A stretch of DNA of 58,958 nt from Oscillospiraceae bacterium Zagget6 (GCA_001941075.1 MSHH01000080.1:1-58958), one strand, 5' to 3'. Positions 17,869 to 27,138 are shown, numbered from the stretch's first letter. The notes: a model not told the origin generated them from the sequence alone. Numbers and translations are program-made.

Positions 17869-17885
17869 ACCAGTTAAGATTATTT

Positions 17886-19100
17886 TCAGGCTTCCCCCTT
17901 TTTTGTTTGTCCTCTCTCAGCCACAAAAAGAATCAATGTCACGACTGCCGCCACTATTGCAAGCGCCAGAGCCAGAATAAACCGGTAAATGGTACTCTCG
18001 TTGCCCGCAACTACCCGTGCGATATTGGTGAGCTGCGGGGTGAGGAATGTTCCGATATTGCTTGCCGCCATGATGACAGCCGCGGCCATGGCAAGTTCCT
18101 GAGATGATTTGCAGAAAGAGGACGCCTGCAAAATGCACTGGGGCGACACCAAGCTGATAGACATACCGGCCAGCAGACATCCGATGTAGAGAAAGACCAC
18201 GTTCGCTCTGGCAATCATAATCAGAAAACCCGCAGCCATAAACAAGAATCCGAGTGGAATCGTAAAAACGCCGAGACACTTTGAAAACTTACCGAAAACA
18301 ATTCCCATCAGCGTTCCACCTAACAGAAATACAGTTGCCGCCCAACCGGCCACTACCGAGTTGCCAATACCGGACTCTGTCACATACATGGAAAGGTTGG
18401 TGGGACCAGCGTTAAATAGAAACAGCAGAATGACCGAGATTACCACATAAATCCACACTTTTCCGTTCTTTAAGAACGCAGCCGCGCTGCCTCCGCTTTC
18501 GGTTTCAGCGTCCCCCTCCTGTGTTCCTTGCCGAGCGGGCGATTCCTTCGGGACGAACAGGATCAGCAGAAGCAACCCCGGCAGAGCAATCAAATACACC
18601 AGATAGTCAAGATTCCAGGCGATTGCGGTGAGTACGCCGCCTATGGCGGTCATAATCATACCGCCCATATTAGCGGCGCTGGTCTGGAGGCCCATGAGGT
18701 TCTCCTTTTCCTGCCCCTCAAAGTAATCGGAAATCAGCGAAACGGTCAGCGCTGCAATCAGTCCCATTCCAATTCCCATCAGAGCAGACCACGCGAAAAG
18801 GAGCGGCAAGCTCTGATGAAAAATGGTTCCGAGCACCGCAGTTGCACAGATGCACAGGCTTCCGGTGCCAATGAGATATTTTTTCGGGAAAATAGATGTC
18901 AGCCACGCAGAAATCAGCGACAGAAAAACGACAAAGATTCCGGGCAGGGTCATCAGCATCTGAATGGTAGACGTTGCCACATCAGGGAACGCCGCCGCCA
19001 TATCTGACATGGCGGGCGACAACCCGTTTGTCGCCATTTGTGAGAAGGTCAAAACCAGAATTGTGATTTTTAGCATCTGTTTGTTAATTGATTTTGTCAT
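17886..19100 (-). CDS. MFS transporter
   Basis: A major-facilitator membrane carrier of 404 residues with about 12 membrane segments and a hydrophilic central loop (residues about 190-215, GTQEGDAETESGG). No substrate-specific motif was recognised; placement between galT and galK suggests a sugar or galactoside, but this is only context. The start at 19100 is chosen because GGAGATGCCAA precedes it; the longer frame adds an unlikely 20 residues. By eye the DNA is clearly lower in G+C than galT and galK and uses more A/T-ending codons, and repeats flank it on both sides, which suggests it was inserted into the gal cluster. Confidence 0.85.
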   Translation of the reverse strand: MTKSINKQMLKITILVLTFSQMATNGLSPAMSDMAAAFPDVATSTIQMLMTLPGIFVVFLSLISAWLTSIFPKKYLIGTGSLCICATAVLGTIFHQSLPLLFAWSALMGIGMGLIAALTVSLISDYFEGQEKENLMGLQTSAANMGGMIMTAIGGVLTAIAWNLDYLVYLIALPGLLLLILFVPKESPARQGTQEGDAETESGGSAAAFLKNGKVWIYVVISVILLFLFNAGPTNLSMYVTESGIGNSVVAGWAATVFLLGGTLMGIVFGKFSKCLGVFTIPLGFLFMAAGFLIMIARANVVFLYIGCLLAGMSISLVSPQCILQASSFCKSSQELAMAAAVIMAASNIGTFLTPQLTNIARVVAGNESTIYRFILALALAIVAAVVTLILFVAERGQTKKGEA

Positions 19101-19219
19101 TTGGCATCTCCTTCCAGAAGCAGAAAACATTGTGGGGTACAAAAGGGGCATATCTGGCAACTTGTCAAAGGAAGAAACCTTTTTAAAACGAAGGCTGTAA
19201 ATTTGTTATCTGACAATCC

Positions 19220-19367
19220 CTTTGAACCAGCCGCGTTGTGATAAGCTGCTGGCTGTTAGCTGTTAGTCAGGTAGTGCAAACCAAAAACGCAGTGCTTAAA
19301 AGGCAGCGCTGCCAAGCCAAAAGCGAATGAATATCAAGATGCTCATAGCGCTGAGCAAAAAGGAAAA
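19220..19367. repeat. MITE-like AGCT repeat, copy D
   Basis: Starts CTTTGAACCAGCC and ends near GCTGAGCAAAAAGG; it includes TGTTAGCTGTTAGTCAGGT, shared with copies C and E. It occupies the gap between the MFS gene and galK. Confidence 0.7.
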
Positions 19368-19390
19368 TCAAACAGAAAATACGTATCAGT

Positions 19391-20686
19391 TCAGTCCATC
19401 AGCACACAGCCGCCCACGGGACGGATGGAGGTGACGCGGCAGGCCCCTTCGCCCAGCAGGGCGTCCATGCCCGCCTGGAACGCGGGAACCTGCGCCAGAG
19501 GGACGTAAGCCTGGATGGTCCCGGCGAAGCCGCCGCCGTGGACCCGGCAGGCCCCCTGACCTGCCAGCAGGTGCTCCGCCACGGCCAGGGCCACGCCCAC
19601 AGGCTGATCGACCGGGTTCCGATAGGTGGCGGCGTTCTGGAGGTACATAAAGGAGGAGCGGCCAGAGGCGTTCACCAGCGCCAGGAAGGAGGGGAAGTCG
19701 CCCCGCTCCAGGGCGGCCACCTGCTCGGTCACACGGGCGCAGTCGCCGTAGTAGTGGACGGCCCGGAGGATGGCCCGGTCACCCACCTGGGCCTTGATGG
19801 AGGGGATGGCGGCGTAGAAGTCCGCCTCCTCCACCTGGGAGAGGACCTCCTTGCCCAGGGCGGCGGCCACAGAGCGCATTTCTGCGGGGACGGCGGCGTA
19901 GTCGCCGGTCAGGTCGGCGTGGTCCGCGCCGGTGTCGATGATGCACAGGGCGTAGCCCGCCGTGGCGAAGTCGAAGTCTACCGCATGATAGACGGGGTTG
20001 GCCTTGTCCTTGAAGTCGATGGTGACGATGCCGCCCAGGGCGCAGCCCATCTGGTCCAGCAGACCGGAGGGCTTGCCGAAGTAAACGTTTTCAGCGTACT
20101 GGCCGATTTTTGCCACTTCATCCAGGGGGAGCACGCCGCCGCAGAAGAGGCCGTTGACCGCCACACCCACCAGCACCTCAAAGCAGGCGGAGGAGGACAG
20201 GCCGGAGCCGCCGGGCACGTCGGAGATCACATAGGCGTCGAAGCCGGAGACCGGGTAGCCCAGCTCATGCACGCGGGCCAGGATGCCCCGGATGAGGGAG
20301 GCGGTGGTGTTTTCCTCGCTGGGGACGGGGGCGAGCTGGGCGCAGTCCACGGAGATCATGCCGTAGCCCTCGGAGAAGATGTTCACCGTGGTGGTGCCGT
20401 TGGGCGCGGCACAGGCCAGGGCGTCCAGATCCACCGAACCGGTCAGGACCTTGCCCTGCTGGTGGTCGGTGTGGTTGCCGCCGATTTCGGTGCGGCCAGG
20501 GGCGGAGTAGATGGCGACCTGGGTGCTGTCGTCTTTGCCAAAGGTCTGGGCGTAGCCCTGGGCCACGTGGAGCACACGGGCGCGGAAGGGAGCCGCCTGC
20601 TCCGGCTTGCGGCAGTAGATGTAGGCCAGCCGGTCGTCGTAAACGCCATCGTTCAGGTTCTGTGTCAGCTGTTGGATCGTCAACAT
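19391..20686 (-). CDS. galK: galactokinase
   Basis: Phosphorylates galactose at C1 to feed GalT. The protein has 431 residues with the three GHMP motifs: the galactokinase signature in variant form (GRTEIGGNHTDH instead of GRxNLIGEHxDY), the ATP loop GGSGLSSSACFEVL, and the C-terminal HGGGFAGTIQAYVP. The variant signature replaces the usual Glu of GEH with Asn, so the sugar-contact site differs from classical GalK. The start at ATG 20686 fits the domain start; AGGAAG lies about 12 bases before it. The frame is open a further 49 codons upstream through leader DNA, which is rejected. Confidence 0.92.
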   Translation of the reverse strand: MLTIQQLTQNLNDGVYDDRLAYIYCRKPEQAAPFRARVLHVAQGYAQTFGKDDSTQVAIYSAPGRTEIGGNHTDHQQGKVLTGSVDLDALACAAPNGTTTVNIFSEGYGMISVDCAQLAPVPSEENTTASLIRGILARVHELGYPVSGFDAYVISDVPGGSGLSSSACFEVLVGVAVNGLFCGGVLPLDEVAKIGQYAENVYFGKPSGLLDQMGCALGGIVTIDFKDKANPVYHAVDFDFATAGYALCIIDTGADHADLTGDYAAVPAEMRSVAAALGKEVLSQVEEADFYAAIPSIKAQVGDRAILRAVHYYGDCARVTEQVAALERGDFPSFLALVNASGRSSFMYLQNAATYRNPVDQPVGVALAVAEHLLAGQGACRVHGGGFAGTIQAYVPLAQVPAFQAGMDALLGEGACRVTSIRPVGGCVLMD

Positions 20687-20842
20687 AGAGAAAACCACTT
20701 CCTGTTCTTTGAAGTTGCCGGGCGGAATGACCGGCCTGTTGTTACCGCCATTATAGCGTGGAGAAATGAAAAAGGATATAGCAGAATGTGAATAAAAGAT
20801 GTAAAAAATGCAGGTTTGCGGGGAGGGAAACAATGGCTATCT

Positions 20843-21072
20843 CTTTGAATCAGCCGTGTTGTGATAAGCTATTAGCTATTAGCCGTTAGCTGTTAGTCAG
20901 GTGCCACCCAGTCTAAAGCAAACAGCCAAATAGGAAACTGAGAGCGGAACCACCCGTTTGTAAAAGAATGTAAACGATAAGCGTAGCACACAAAGCCAAG
21001 CACCACAAAGCTAATAGCTAAAAGCTAGAAGCTAAGAGCTAAAATGGTCATAAGGCTGAGTAAATGGGATAA
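20843..21072. repeat. MITE-like AGCT repeat, copy E (longest)
   Basis: 230 bases with ends CTTTGAATCAGCC and GGCTGAGTAAATG that are imperfect inverted repeats. Inside, a TTAGC-rich left block and an AGCTAAAAGCT-rich right block could fold on each other. It separates galK from the beta-galactosidase gene. Confidence 0.7.
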
Positions 21073-21089
21073 CCAACAAACAACATCTG

Positions 21090-24000
21090 TCACTCCCGCA
21101 TACAGCCCCGGAACCGGAAGGTGAAGGACAGGGGCCGATCCGCAGGCAGCCAGTACTCCGGGTGAGGGACGCTGCCCCAGGTGTCGTCGCCGCCCACGCC
21201 CATCTGCTTCCAGGCGCAGCGGACCACCGTGTAGTGGACCGGAGGCAGCTCGTAGGGGTGCTGGGCGCAGTCGATTTCGTGGGGGGTCCAGGGCAGGGCA
21301 GAGAAGGTCATATCGTCGCCGGAGAACGCCATGCCACGGCCCCGGTAGTCGGTGACCCTGGCCCAGCGGACGCCGGTGTGACTGCCGGACTCCTGGGGCC
21401 GCAGGTAGCGGGCCATCTGGTCTTTGACGGTTCCGTTCCAGATGCCCAGGCGGACGCCGTTTTGCCGGTCTACATAGCTTTCCACCGGGCCGTTGCCGTA
21501 CCACTCCAGCCGGTCATAGTTCGCGTCCAGCTTGAACAGCATCCCGAACTCCGGCATGGGGGGCAGACCCTCCACCGGGTCGTAGGTCAGGGTGCAGGCG
21601 ATTTCGCCGTCTCCCCGGACGGTGTAGGCCACCCGGCAGGAGGAAGCGGGAGCGGTAGGCATGTGGTAGGTGTAGGTGACGGTGAGCTGTCCGTCGTGTT
21701 CCTCCACCTCCGGGGCATAGGCCAGATTCCAGTAACCCATGCCCGGCTGCCGGTGGCTGACGAACTGAGAACCCACCTTCCACTGGGCGGTGATGAGGTT
21801 CACCTGACCGCCCAGGTCGTTGTCCACCATGGGCCGCCAGAAGTTGGGGAGCGGGATGGTTTTCAGCAGCTCCACGCCGCCGTACTGGTAGGAGACCAAC
21901 CCGCCGTCCGACTTGGAGAACAGGGCGCGGAAGTCGTCTCCTATCGCCCCAATGTTGAAATCAGTGCAAATAATACGGAGAGGATTCGCTTTCCGGGGCT
22001 GCGCCGGGGCGGACACCCGGTAAACGCCCTGCCCGAAGGCCACCTCATGGCCCCGTTTTGCCCAGGCCGTATCCTGCCGGAGCCGGAAGGACACGGTGAC
22101 GGCGTACTCGCCGGGACGGGTCTCCGGCGGGAAGGGGAGGGAGTAGGTTTTCTCACTGAGGGGGGCCACATCGGTGGGCAGCGTCGCCCGGCGGAGGGGA
22201 TGGCCGTCCCGCTCTACAATGACCTGGCAGTCATAGGCGGCGGTGGAGGTGAACAGGTGCTTGTTGACGATTTTCACCTTGTCCGCCGTCACCTGGGCGG
22301 TGATGTTCTGGTAGTTGAACTTGACCTCGGCCATTTTGGGGGTCTCGCTGCCGTCGGCGTAGCAGATGCCGTTGCCGGAAAACGCGCCGTCGTGGGGGCG
22401 GTCATCCAGGTCGCCGCCGTAGAAATAGGCGGTGTTGCCGTAGCGGTCCTTGCCCCGGATGGCCTGGTCGATGTAGTCCCAGATAAAGCCCCCCTGATAG
22501 CGGGGTTCCGTGTCGGTCAGGTTCGTGTAGCGGTCCATGCCGCCGGTGGAGTTGCCCATGGAGTGGGAGTACTCGCAGCAGAGGAAGGGTTTGTCCTTGT
22601 GTTCCGCCAGAAACGCCTGAATGTCCGCGGCGGAGGGGTACATCTGGCTCTCCATGTCGGAGCTTTCGGCGCTGTAACGCCGGTCGTGGAAGATGCCCTC
22701 ATAGTGGACCAGCCTGGTGTCGTCCAGGGCGCGGAACCGCCGGGCCATGCCCCGGATGACCGGGCCGCCGTAGCTCTCGTTGCCCAGGGACCAGATGAGG
22801 ACAGAGGGGTGGTTTTTGGCGGTCTGGTAGGTGGATTCCACCCGGTCCAGCAGCAGCGGCTCCCACTCCATATGGTCGCCGGGGAGGGCGCTCTCCGGCA
22901 GGTTGGTGCTGTTCTGCCAGGTGCCGTGGCTCTCCATGTTGTTCTCCGCCATAACGTAGAGGCCCAGTTGGTCGCACAGGTCGTAGAGCAGTTGGCTGTC
23001 CGGGTAGTGGCAGGTGCGCACGGCGTTGATGTTGTTGCGTTTCATGGTCAGCAGGTCCCGGCGGATGTGCTCGGCAGTGACCGCCCGGCCCACGTCGGCG
23101 GAAAAGTCGTGGCGGTTGGCCCCCTTAAAGACGATGCGCTGGCCGTTCAGAAGCATCAGGCCGTCTTTCAGCTCGAACCGGCGGAAGCCCACCTGTTGGG
23201 GGACGATTTCCTGCACCGTCCCCGCCCCGTCAAAGAGGGTCAGCTCCAGGTCGTAGAGGTTGGGCTTTTCCGCGCTCCACAGCAGGGGACGGTTGACTTG
23301 AATGACGGTGGAGAAGCTGTCGCCGCTACCCCGCAGGGTGGCCCAGTGCTGCCCGTTGGCGGTGACGCCCAGCTGCCAGTTGCCCTGACCCAAAATCGTG
23401 CCGGAGAGGGCCAGCCTGCCCCGGGTCAGCCCCTCGTCCAGGGTGGGGACCAGCTTCAAATCCTGAATGTGGAGACTGGGGACGGCGTACAGGTACACGT
23501 CCCGGTAAATGCCGGAGAAGCGGAAGAAGTCCTGATCCTCCAGCCAGCTCCCGGCGCACCACTTGTAGACCCGGAGGGCCAGCTTGTTTTCGCCCTCCTG
23601 CAAAAACTCCGTCAGCTCAAACTCACAGGGGGAGAAGGAGTTGGCGCTGAACCCCACATAGGCCCCGTTGAGCCACAGGGCCACGCAGCTCTCCACCCCC
23701 TGGAAGGAGAGGAACACCCGCTTGCCCGCCAGTTCCTCCGGCAGGGAGAAATACTTCACATAGCAGGCCACGGGGTTGTACTCCTCCGGAAGCTGGCCGA
23801 GGGCCACATCCTGGAGACCATCCCAGGGATACTGCTGGTTGACGTACTGGGGAACGCCGTGGCCTTCCAGCTGGATGTGGGCGGGGACGGCGATGGTCTC
23901 CCAGCCCCGGCAGTCGAAGTCAGCGGCCTCGAAGCCCTGGGGGACCTGGCCCTCGTTCTGTGCGCAGGCGAAGCGCCACACGCCGTTCAGGGAGTGTCTG

Positions 24001-24122
24001 AGGGGGTTCTCGCCCGCCTCCAGCGCCTCCCTGGAGGGATACCAGGCGTGGTCGGAGTGGGCGGGGAGCCGGTTCTCGGCAAAGTAAGCGGGGGAGCCGA
24101 GGGCGCGGTACGAAAAAGGCAT
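21090..24122 (-). CDS. lacZ: beta-galactosidase, GH2
   Basis: Cytoplasmic hydrolase for lactose and other beta-galactosides, 1010 residues. The LacZ five-domain layout is recognisable. The acid/base is Glu449 in SLGNESYGG and the nucleophile Glu517 in CCEYSHSMGN, with spacing like E. coli Glu461 and Glu537. A C-terminal beta-sandwich (small-chain domain) runs from about residue 740. The start at 24122 follows TAGGAGGAATCGCT; the 44 extra upstream codons of the open frame are leader. No signal peptide. It has its own promoter and is divergent from the MsmX-type ATPase gene. Released galactose would enter through GalK and GalT. Confidence 0.95.
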   Translation of the reverse strand: MPFSYRALGSPAYFAENRLPAHSDHAWYPSREALEAGENPLRHSLNGVWRFACAQNEGQVPQGFEAADFDCRGWETIAVPAHIQLEGHGVPQYVNQQYPWDGLQDVALGQLPEEYNPVACYVKYFSLPEELAGKRVFLSFQGVESCVALWLNGAYVGFSANSFSPCEFELTEFLQEGENKLALRVYKWCAGSWLEDQDFFRFSGIYRDVYLYAVPSLHIQDLKLVPTLDEGLTRGRLALSGTILGQGNWQLGVTANGQHWATLRGSGDSFSTVIQVNRPLLWSAEKPNLYDLELTLFDGAGTVQEIVPQQVGFRRFELKDGLMLLNGQRIVFKGANRHDFSADVGRAVTAEHIRRDLLTMKRNNINAVRTCHYPDSQLLYDLCDQLGLYVMAENNMESHGTWQNSTNLPESALPGDHMEWEPLLLDRVESTYQTAKNHPSVLIWSLGNESYGGPVIRGMARRFRALDDTRLVHYEGIFHDRRYSAESSDMESQMYPSAADIQAFLAEHKDKPFLCCEYSHSMGNSTGGMDRYTNLTDTEPRYQGGFIWDYIDQAIRGKDRYGNTAYFYGGDLDDRPHDGAFSGNGICYADGSETPKMAEVKFNYQNITAQVTADKVKIVNKHLFTSTAAYDCQVIVERDGHPLRRATLPTDVAPLSEKTYSLPFPPETRPGEYAVTVSFRLRQDTAWAKRGHEVAFGQGVYRVSAPAQPRKANPLRIICTDFNIGAIGDDFRALFSKSDGGLVSYQYGGVELLKTIPLPNFWRPMVDNDLGGQVNLITAQWKVGSQFVSHRQPGMGYWNLAYAPEVEEHDGQLTVTYTYHMPTAPASSCRVAYTVRGDGEIACTLTYDPVEGLPPMPEFGMLFKLDANYDRLEWYGNGPVESYVDRQNGVRLGIWNGTVKDQMARYLRPQESGSHTGVRWARVTDYRGRGMAFSGDDMTFSALPWTPHEIDCAQHPYELPPVHYTVVRCAWKQMGVGGDDTWGSVPHPEYWLPADRPLSFTFRFRGCMRE

Positions 24123-24164
24123 AGCGATTCCTCCTAAAGATAGGTTGGTGACATTTATGATAGT

Positions 24165-24193
24165 ATTGTAGCAGAGAAGAACAAGCCCCGCAA
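24165..24193 (-). promoter_or_regulatory. beta-galactosidase promoter
   Basis: On the minus strand TTGCGG and TACAAT are 17 bases apart, about 45 bases before the start codon. Confidence 0.65.
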
Positions 24194-24263
24194 GCGGGAG
24201 AGCGGGAAGTTTCTTTCGGCGAAATGACGGAAAATCGGCCTGAAATTTTGACAAGAGCGACAG

Positions 24264-24292
24264 TTGACGGGAGAGTCGTTTTCAGGTAAAAT
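24264..24292 (+). promoter_or_regulatory. promoter of the MsmX-type ATPase gene
   Basis: TTGACG and TAAAAT are separated by 17 bases. Transcription from about 24299 would give an unusually long leader of about 245 bases. Confidence 0.7.
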
Positions 24293-24298
24293 GGAACA

Positions 24299-24544
24299 GG
24301 TAAGAGGGCAGGGTGTGGCTTGCCTGAAATCGATTTCGGTGATTTGGGGCGTTGCCCCTTCACATATTTTATTTTCATGGCGGTGGGCCACTCCACAAAA
24401 ATGGTCGCCGTACATCCAAAAAGGAGGAATCTCATCCCGTTGGCTCACGGTGCGGCAGTGTGGAGACCTGTCGTAATGCGGATCGCTCTATACGGGCGGA
24501 CGTGAGGCGGCCGTAGCGGAGGCTGGGTCGTTAGAGCCGGTACT
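24299..24544 (+). other. long untranslated leader of the ATPase gene
   Basis: About 245 bases with several small hairpins (for example GGGGCGTTGCCCC near 24345) and a strong AAGGAGGAA at 24420-24428 that serves no recognised gene. Short open frames here do not look coding. The ribosome site directly before 24545 is weak. No known riboswitch class was recognised. Confidence 0.4.
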
Positions 24545-25702
24545 ATGTCTGAAGTTTTATTGAAGGATCTGAAGAAAGTCTATGACAACAAGGTGACTGC
24601 TGTTCACGATGTCAACCTGCACATCGCTGACAAGGAGTTCATCGTCCTGGTCGGTCCCTCCGGCTGCGGCAAGTCCACCACCCTGCGTATGGTCGCCGGT
24701 CTGGAAGACATCTCCGGCGGCGAGCTGTACATCGACGGCAAGCTGTGCAACGACATTGCCCCTAAGGACCGCGATATCGCCATGGTTTTCCAGAACTACG
24801 CGCTGTATCCCCATATGTCCGTTTACGACAACATGGCCTTCGCCCTGAAGCTCAAGAAGACCCCCAAGGACGAGATCGACAAGAAGGTCCGCGAGGTCGC
24901 TGAGATCCTGGACATCACCCAGTACCTGGAGCGTAAGCCCAAGGCTCTGTCCGGTGGTCAGCGTCAGCGTGTCGCCATCGGCCGTGCAATGGTCCGTGAC
25001 CCCAAGGTCTTCCTGATGGACGAGCCTCTGTCCAACCTGGACGCTAAGCTGCGTAACCAGATGCGGGCTGAGATCATCAAGCTGCGTAAGCGTATCAACA
25101 CCACCTTTATGTATGTTACCCATGACCAGACCGAGGCCATGACCCTGGGTGACCGGATCGTCGTCATGAAGGACGGTTTCGTCAACCAGATCGGCGCTCC
25201 TCAGGATCTGTTCAACAAGCCGGTGAACCTGTTTGTGGCTGGCTTCATCGGTATGCCCGTTATGAACTTCTTCGACAACTGCAAGCTGGAGCTGAAGAAC
25301 GGTGTTTACTATGCCAACATGAAGGGCGTTTCCTTCAAGCTGGATGAGTTCCAGCAGAAGGCTCTGAAGCAGAACAACCAGCAGCCCTGCGACATCATCT
25401 GCGGCGTCCGTCCCTGCCATGTCACCATCGGCGAGGGCGACCTGAAGGCCAAGATCGAGGTCTCCGAGATGCTCGGCTCCGAGGTCAACCTCCACGCCGA
25501 CTGCGAGGGCGACGAGGTCGTCATGGTTATCCCCACCGTCGATCTGGACGTGGACGTGTCCATGGGCGCTACCGTCAACTTCACCACCCAGCCCCGCCTG
25601 ATTCAGCTGTTCGACAAGGCCACCAGCAACAACCTGATTTGGTATGATGCTGCGTCCGCCGCCGCCAACGCTCCTGTCAGCAAGAGCTACGATTTCGAGT
25701 AA
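24545..25702 (+). CDS. sugar ABC transporter ATP-binding protein (MsmX/UgpC type)
   Basis: Hydrolyses ATP for carbohydrate importers and belongs to the class in which one ATPase can serve several permease sets. The protein has 385 residues. Walker A is GPSGCGKST (about 39-47), the signature LSGGQRQRVAIGRAM, Walker B VFLMDEPLSNLD; the C-terminal third is an OB/TOBE regulatory domain. It is a stand-alone gene with its own promoter and terminator. The sugar importer at 6480-9774 lacks an ATPase, so this protein is its likely partner. The ribosome site is weak and the leader is long, so expression may be controlled after initiation. Confidence 0.92.
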   Translation: MSEVLLKDLKKVYDNKVTAVHDVNLHIADKEFIVLVGPSGCGKSTTLRMVAGLEDISGGELYIDGKLCNDIAPKDRDIAMVFQNYALYPHMSVYDNMAFALKLKKTPKDEIDKKVREVAEILDITQYLERKPKALSGGQRQRVAIGRAMVRDPKVFLMDEPLSNLDAKLRNQMRAEIIKLRKRINTTFMYVTHDQTEAMTLGDRIVVMKDGFVNQIGAPQDLFNKPVNLFVAGFIGMPVMNFFDNCKLELKNGVYYANMKGVSFKLDEFQQKALKQNNQQPCDIICGVRPCHVTIGEGDLKAKIEVSEMLGSEVNLHADCEGDEVVMVIPTVDLDVDVSMGATVNFTTQPRLIQLFDKATSNNLIWYDAASAAANAPVSKSYDFE

Positions 25703-25735
25703 TCTGCGCATAGACTTTCCCTAGCATAAATTTTT

Positions 25736-25768
25736 ATCCCGCTCCGAGAAATCGGAGCGGGATTTTTG
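25736..25768 (+). terminator. terminator of the ATPase gene
   Basis: A perfect 12-bp stem (25736-25747 with 25752-25763) with a GAAA loop, followed by TTTTTG. Confidence 0.92.
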
Positions 25769-25791
25769 TGCCTGATTTTCCGTGTAACGTC

Positions 25792-25821
25792 TTGCAAAAC
25801 CTATCCCGCCTCTGCTATAAT
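25792..25821 (+). promoter_or_regulatory. promoter of the second MFS gene
   Basis: TTGCAA and a perfect TATAAT with an 18-base spacer, about 60 bases before the start codon. Confidence 0.75.
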
Positions 25822-25882
25822 TTCCTCCGCCGCGCAGCTCTGGCGGAACTGCGCAAAACGGAGAGAAAAGGCGGAACGTGCT

Positions 25883-27079
25883 ATGAAAACCATCAGAGCC
25901 AGCTACGACCACACCATCTACGCCTGCTACCTGGGCTACATCACCCAGGCCATTGTCAACAACTTCGCCCCGCTGCTGTTCCTGACCTTCCGCAGCAGCT
26001 ACGGCATCCCCCTGGAGCAAATCACCCTGCTGGTGACGCTGAACTTCGGCGTTCAGCTGACGGTGGACTTCCTCTCCGCCCGGTTCGTGGATAAAATCGG
26101 CTACCGGGTGTGCGTGGTGGCAGCTCACGTCTGCGCCGCTCTGGGCCTGGTGTGCATGGGGACGCTGCCCCAAGTGCTGAGCCGCCCCTTTGTGGGGCTG
26201 TGCCTGTCCGTGGTGCTTTACGCCATCGGCGGCGGTCTCATCGAGGTGCTGGTCAGCCCCATCGTGGAAGCCTGTCCCACGGAACACAAGGAGGCGGCCA
26301 TGAGCCTGCTCCACTCCTTTTACTGCTGGGGGCATGTATTCGTGGTGCTGCTCTCCACACTGTATTTCACCCTGTTCGGGGTGGAAAACTGGCGCTGGCT
26401 GGCCTATTTCTGGGCCGTCCTCCCGGCGGCGAACGCGGTGTACTTCTCTCAGGTGCCCATCCAGACGCTGGTGGAGGAGGGAGAGGGCCTCTCCATCGGG
26501 CAGCTGATGCGGAGCAGATTGTTTTGGCTGCTGTTCCTGCTGATGGTCTGCTCCGGCGCGGCAGAACAGTCTATGAGCCAGTGGGCCTCCACCTTCGCGG
26601 AGGACGGCTTGCAGGTCTCCAAGACCATCGGGGACCTGGCCGGTCCCTGCCTGTTCGCCCTGCTGATGGGCAGCTCCCGCGCCATTTACGGCAAGCTGGG
26701 GGAGCGGCTGCGGCTGGAGCCGTTTATGGCGGGCAGCGCCGTCCTCTGCGTGGTCAGCTACCTGTTGGCCTGTTTCAGCGCAAACCCGGCGCTGGGGCTG
26801 CTGGGCTGCGGCCTGTGCGGGTTCTCCGTGGGTATCCTGTGGCCCGGCACCTTCTCCATCGCCGCCAAGCGCTGCCCGGCGGGGGGCACCGCCCTGTTCG
26901 CGTTGCTGGCCCTGGGAGGCGACGTAGGCTGCGGCGGCGGCCCCACGCTGGTGGGGCTGATGACCGGCGTGCTGGGCGGCAACTTGAAGCGGGGACTGCT
27001 GTTCGGTATCCTCTTCCCAGTGCTGCTGCTGCTCTGCCTGTGGCTGGTGGGGCGAATGAGTGAGAGAAAGGACGCCTGA
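25883..27079 (+). CDS. MFS transporter
   Basis: A 398-residue major-facilitator carrier with 12 predicted membrane segments, beginning near residue 10 (YACYLGYITQAIVNNFAPLLF, in parts YACYLGYITQAI and NNFAPLLF). The pattern AARFVDKIGYR-like loop (here SARFVDKIGYRV) between segments 2 and 3 is the MFS signature. The FucP-like layout suggests a sugar or small organic solute, but no substrate can be read. The start is ATG 25883, after AAAGGCGG; a longer open frame includes the promoter and is rejected. It forms a single-gene unit between two terminators. Confidence 0.85.
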   Translation: MKTIRASYDHTIYACYLGYITQAIVNNFAPLLFLTFRSSYGIPLEQITLLVTLNFGVQLTVDFLSARFVDKIGYRVCVVAAHVCAALGLVCMGTLPQVLSRPFVGLCLSVVLYAIGGGLIEVLVSPIVEACPTEHKEAAMSLLHSFYCWGHVFVVLLSTLYFTLFGVENWRWLAYFWAVLPAANAVYFSQVPIQTLVEEGEGLSIGQLMRSRLFWLLFLLMVCSGAAEQSMSQWASTFAEDGLQVSKTIGDLAGPCLFALLMGSSRAIYGKLGERLRLEPFMAGSAVLCVVSYLLACFSANPALGLLGCGLCGFSVGILWPGTFSIAAKRCPAGGTALFALLALGGDVGCGGGPTLVGLMTGVLGGNLKRGLLFGILFPVLLLLCLWLVGRMSERKDA

Positions 27080-27098
27080 TTTTATCTGGAAACAATGG

Positions 27099-27138
27099 AA
27101 ATCCCAGGCACTCATGGGTGGGCGCCTGGGATTTTGTT
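27099..27138 (+). terminator. terminator of the second MFS gene
   Basis: An 11-bp stem (27099-27109 with 27124-27134) ends in ATTTTGTT. Confidence 0.85.

Noticed and set aside
21162-24137. Plus-strand open frame of 991 codons
   Set aside because: Shadow of the GH2 beta-galactosidase gene, which has the two catalytic Glu motifs.
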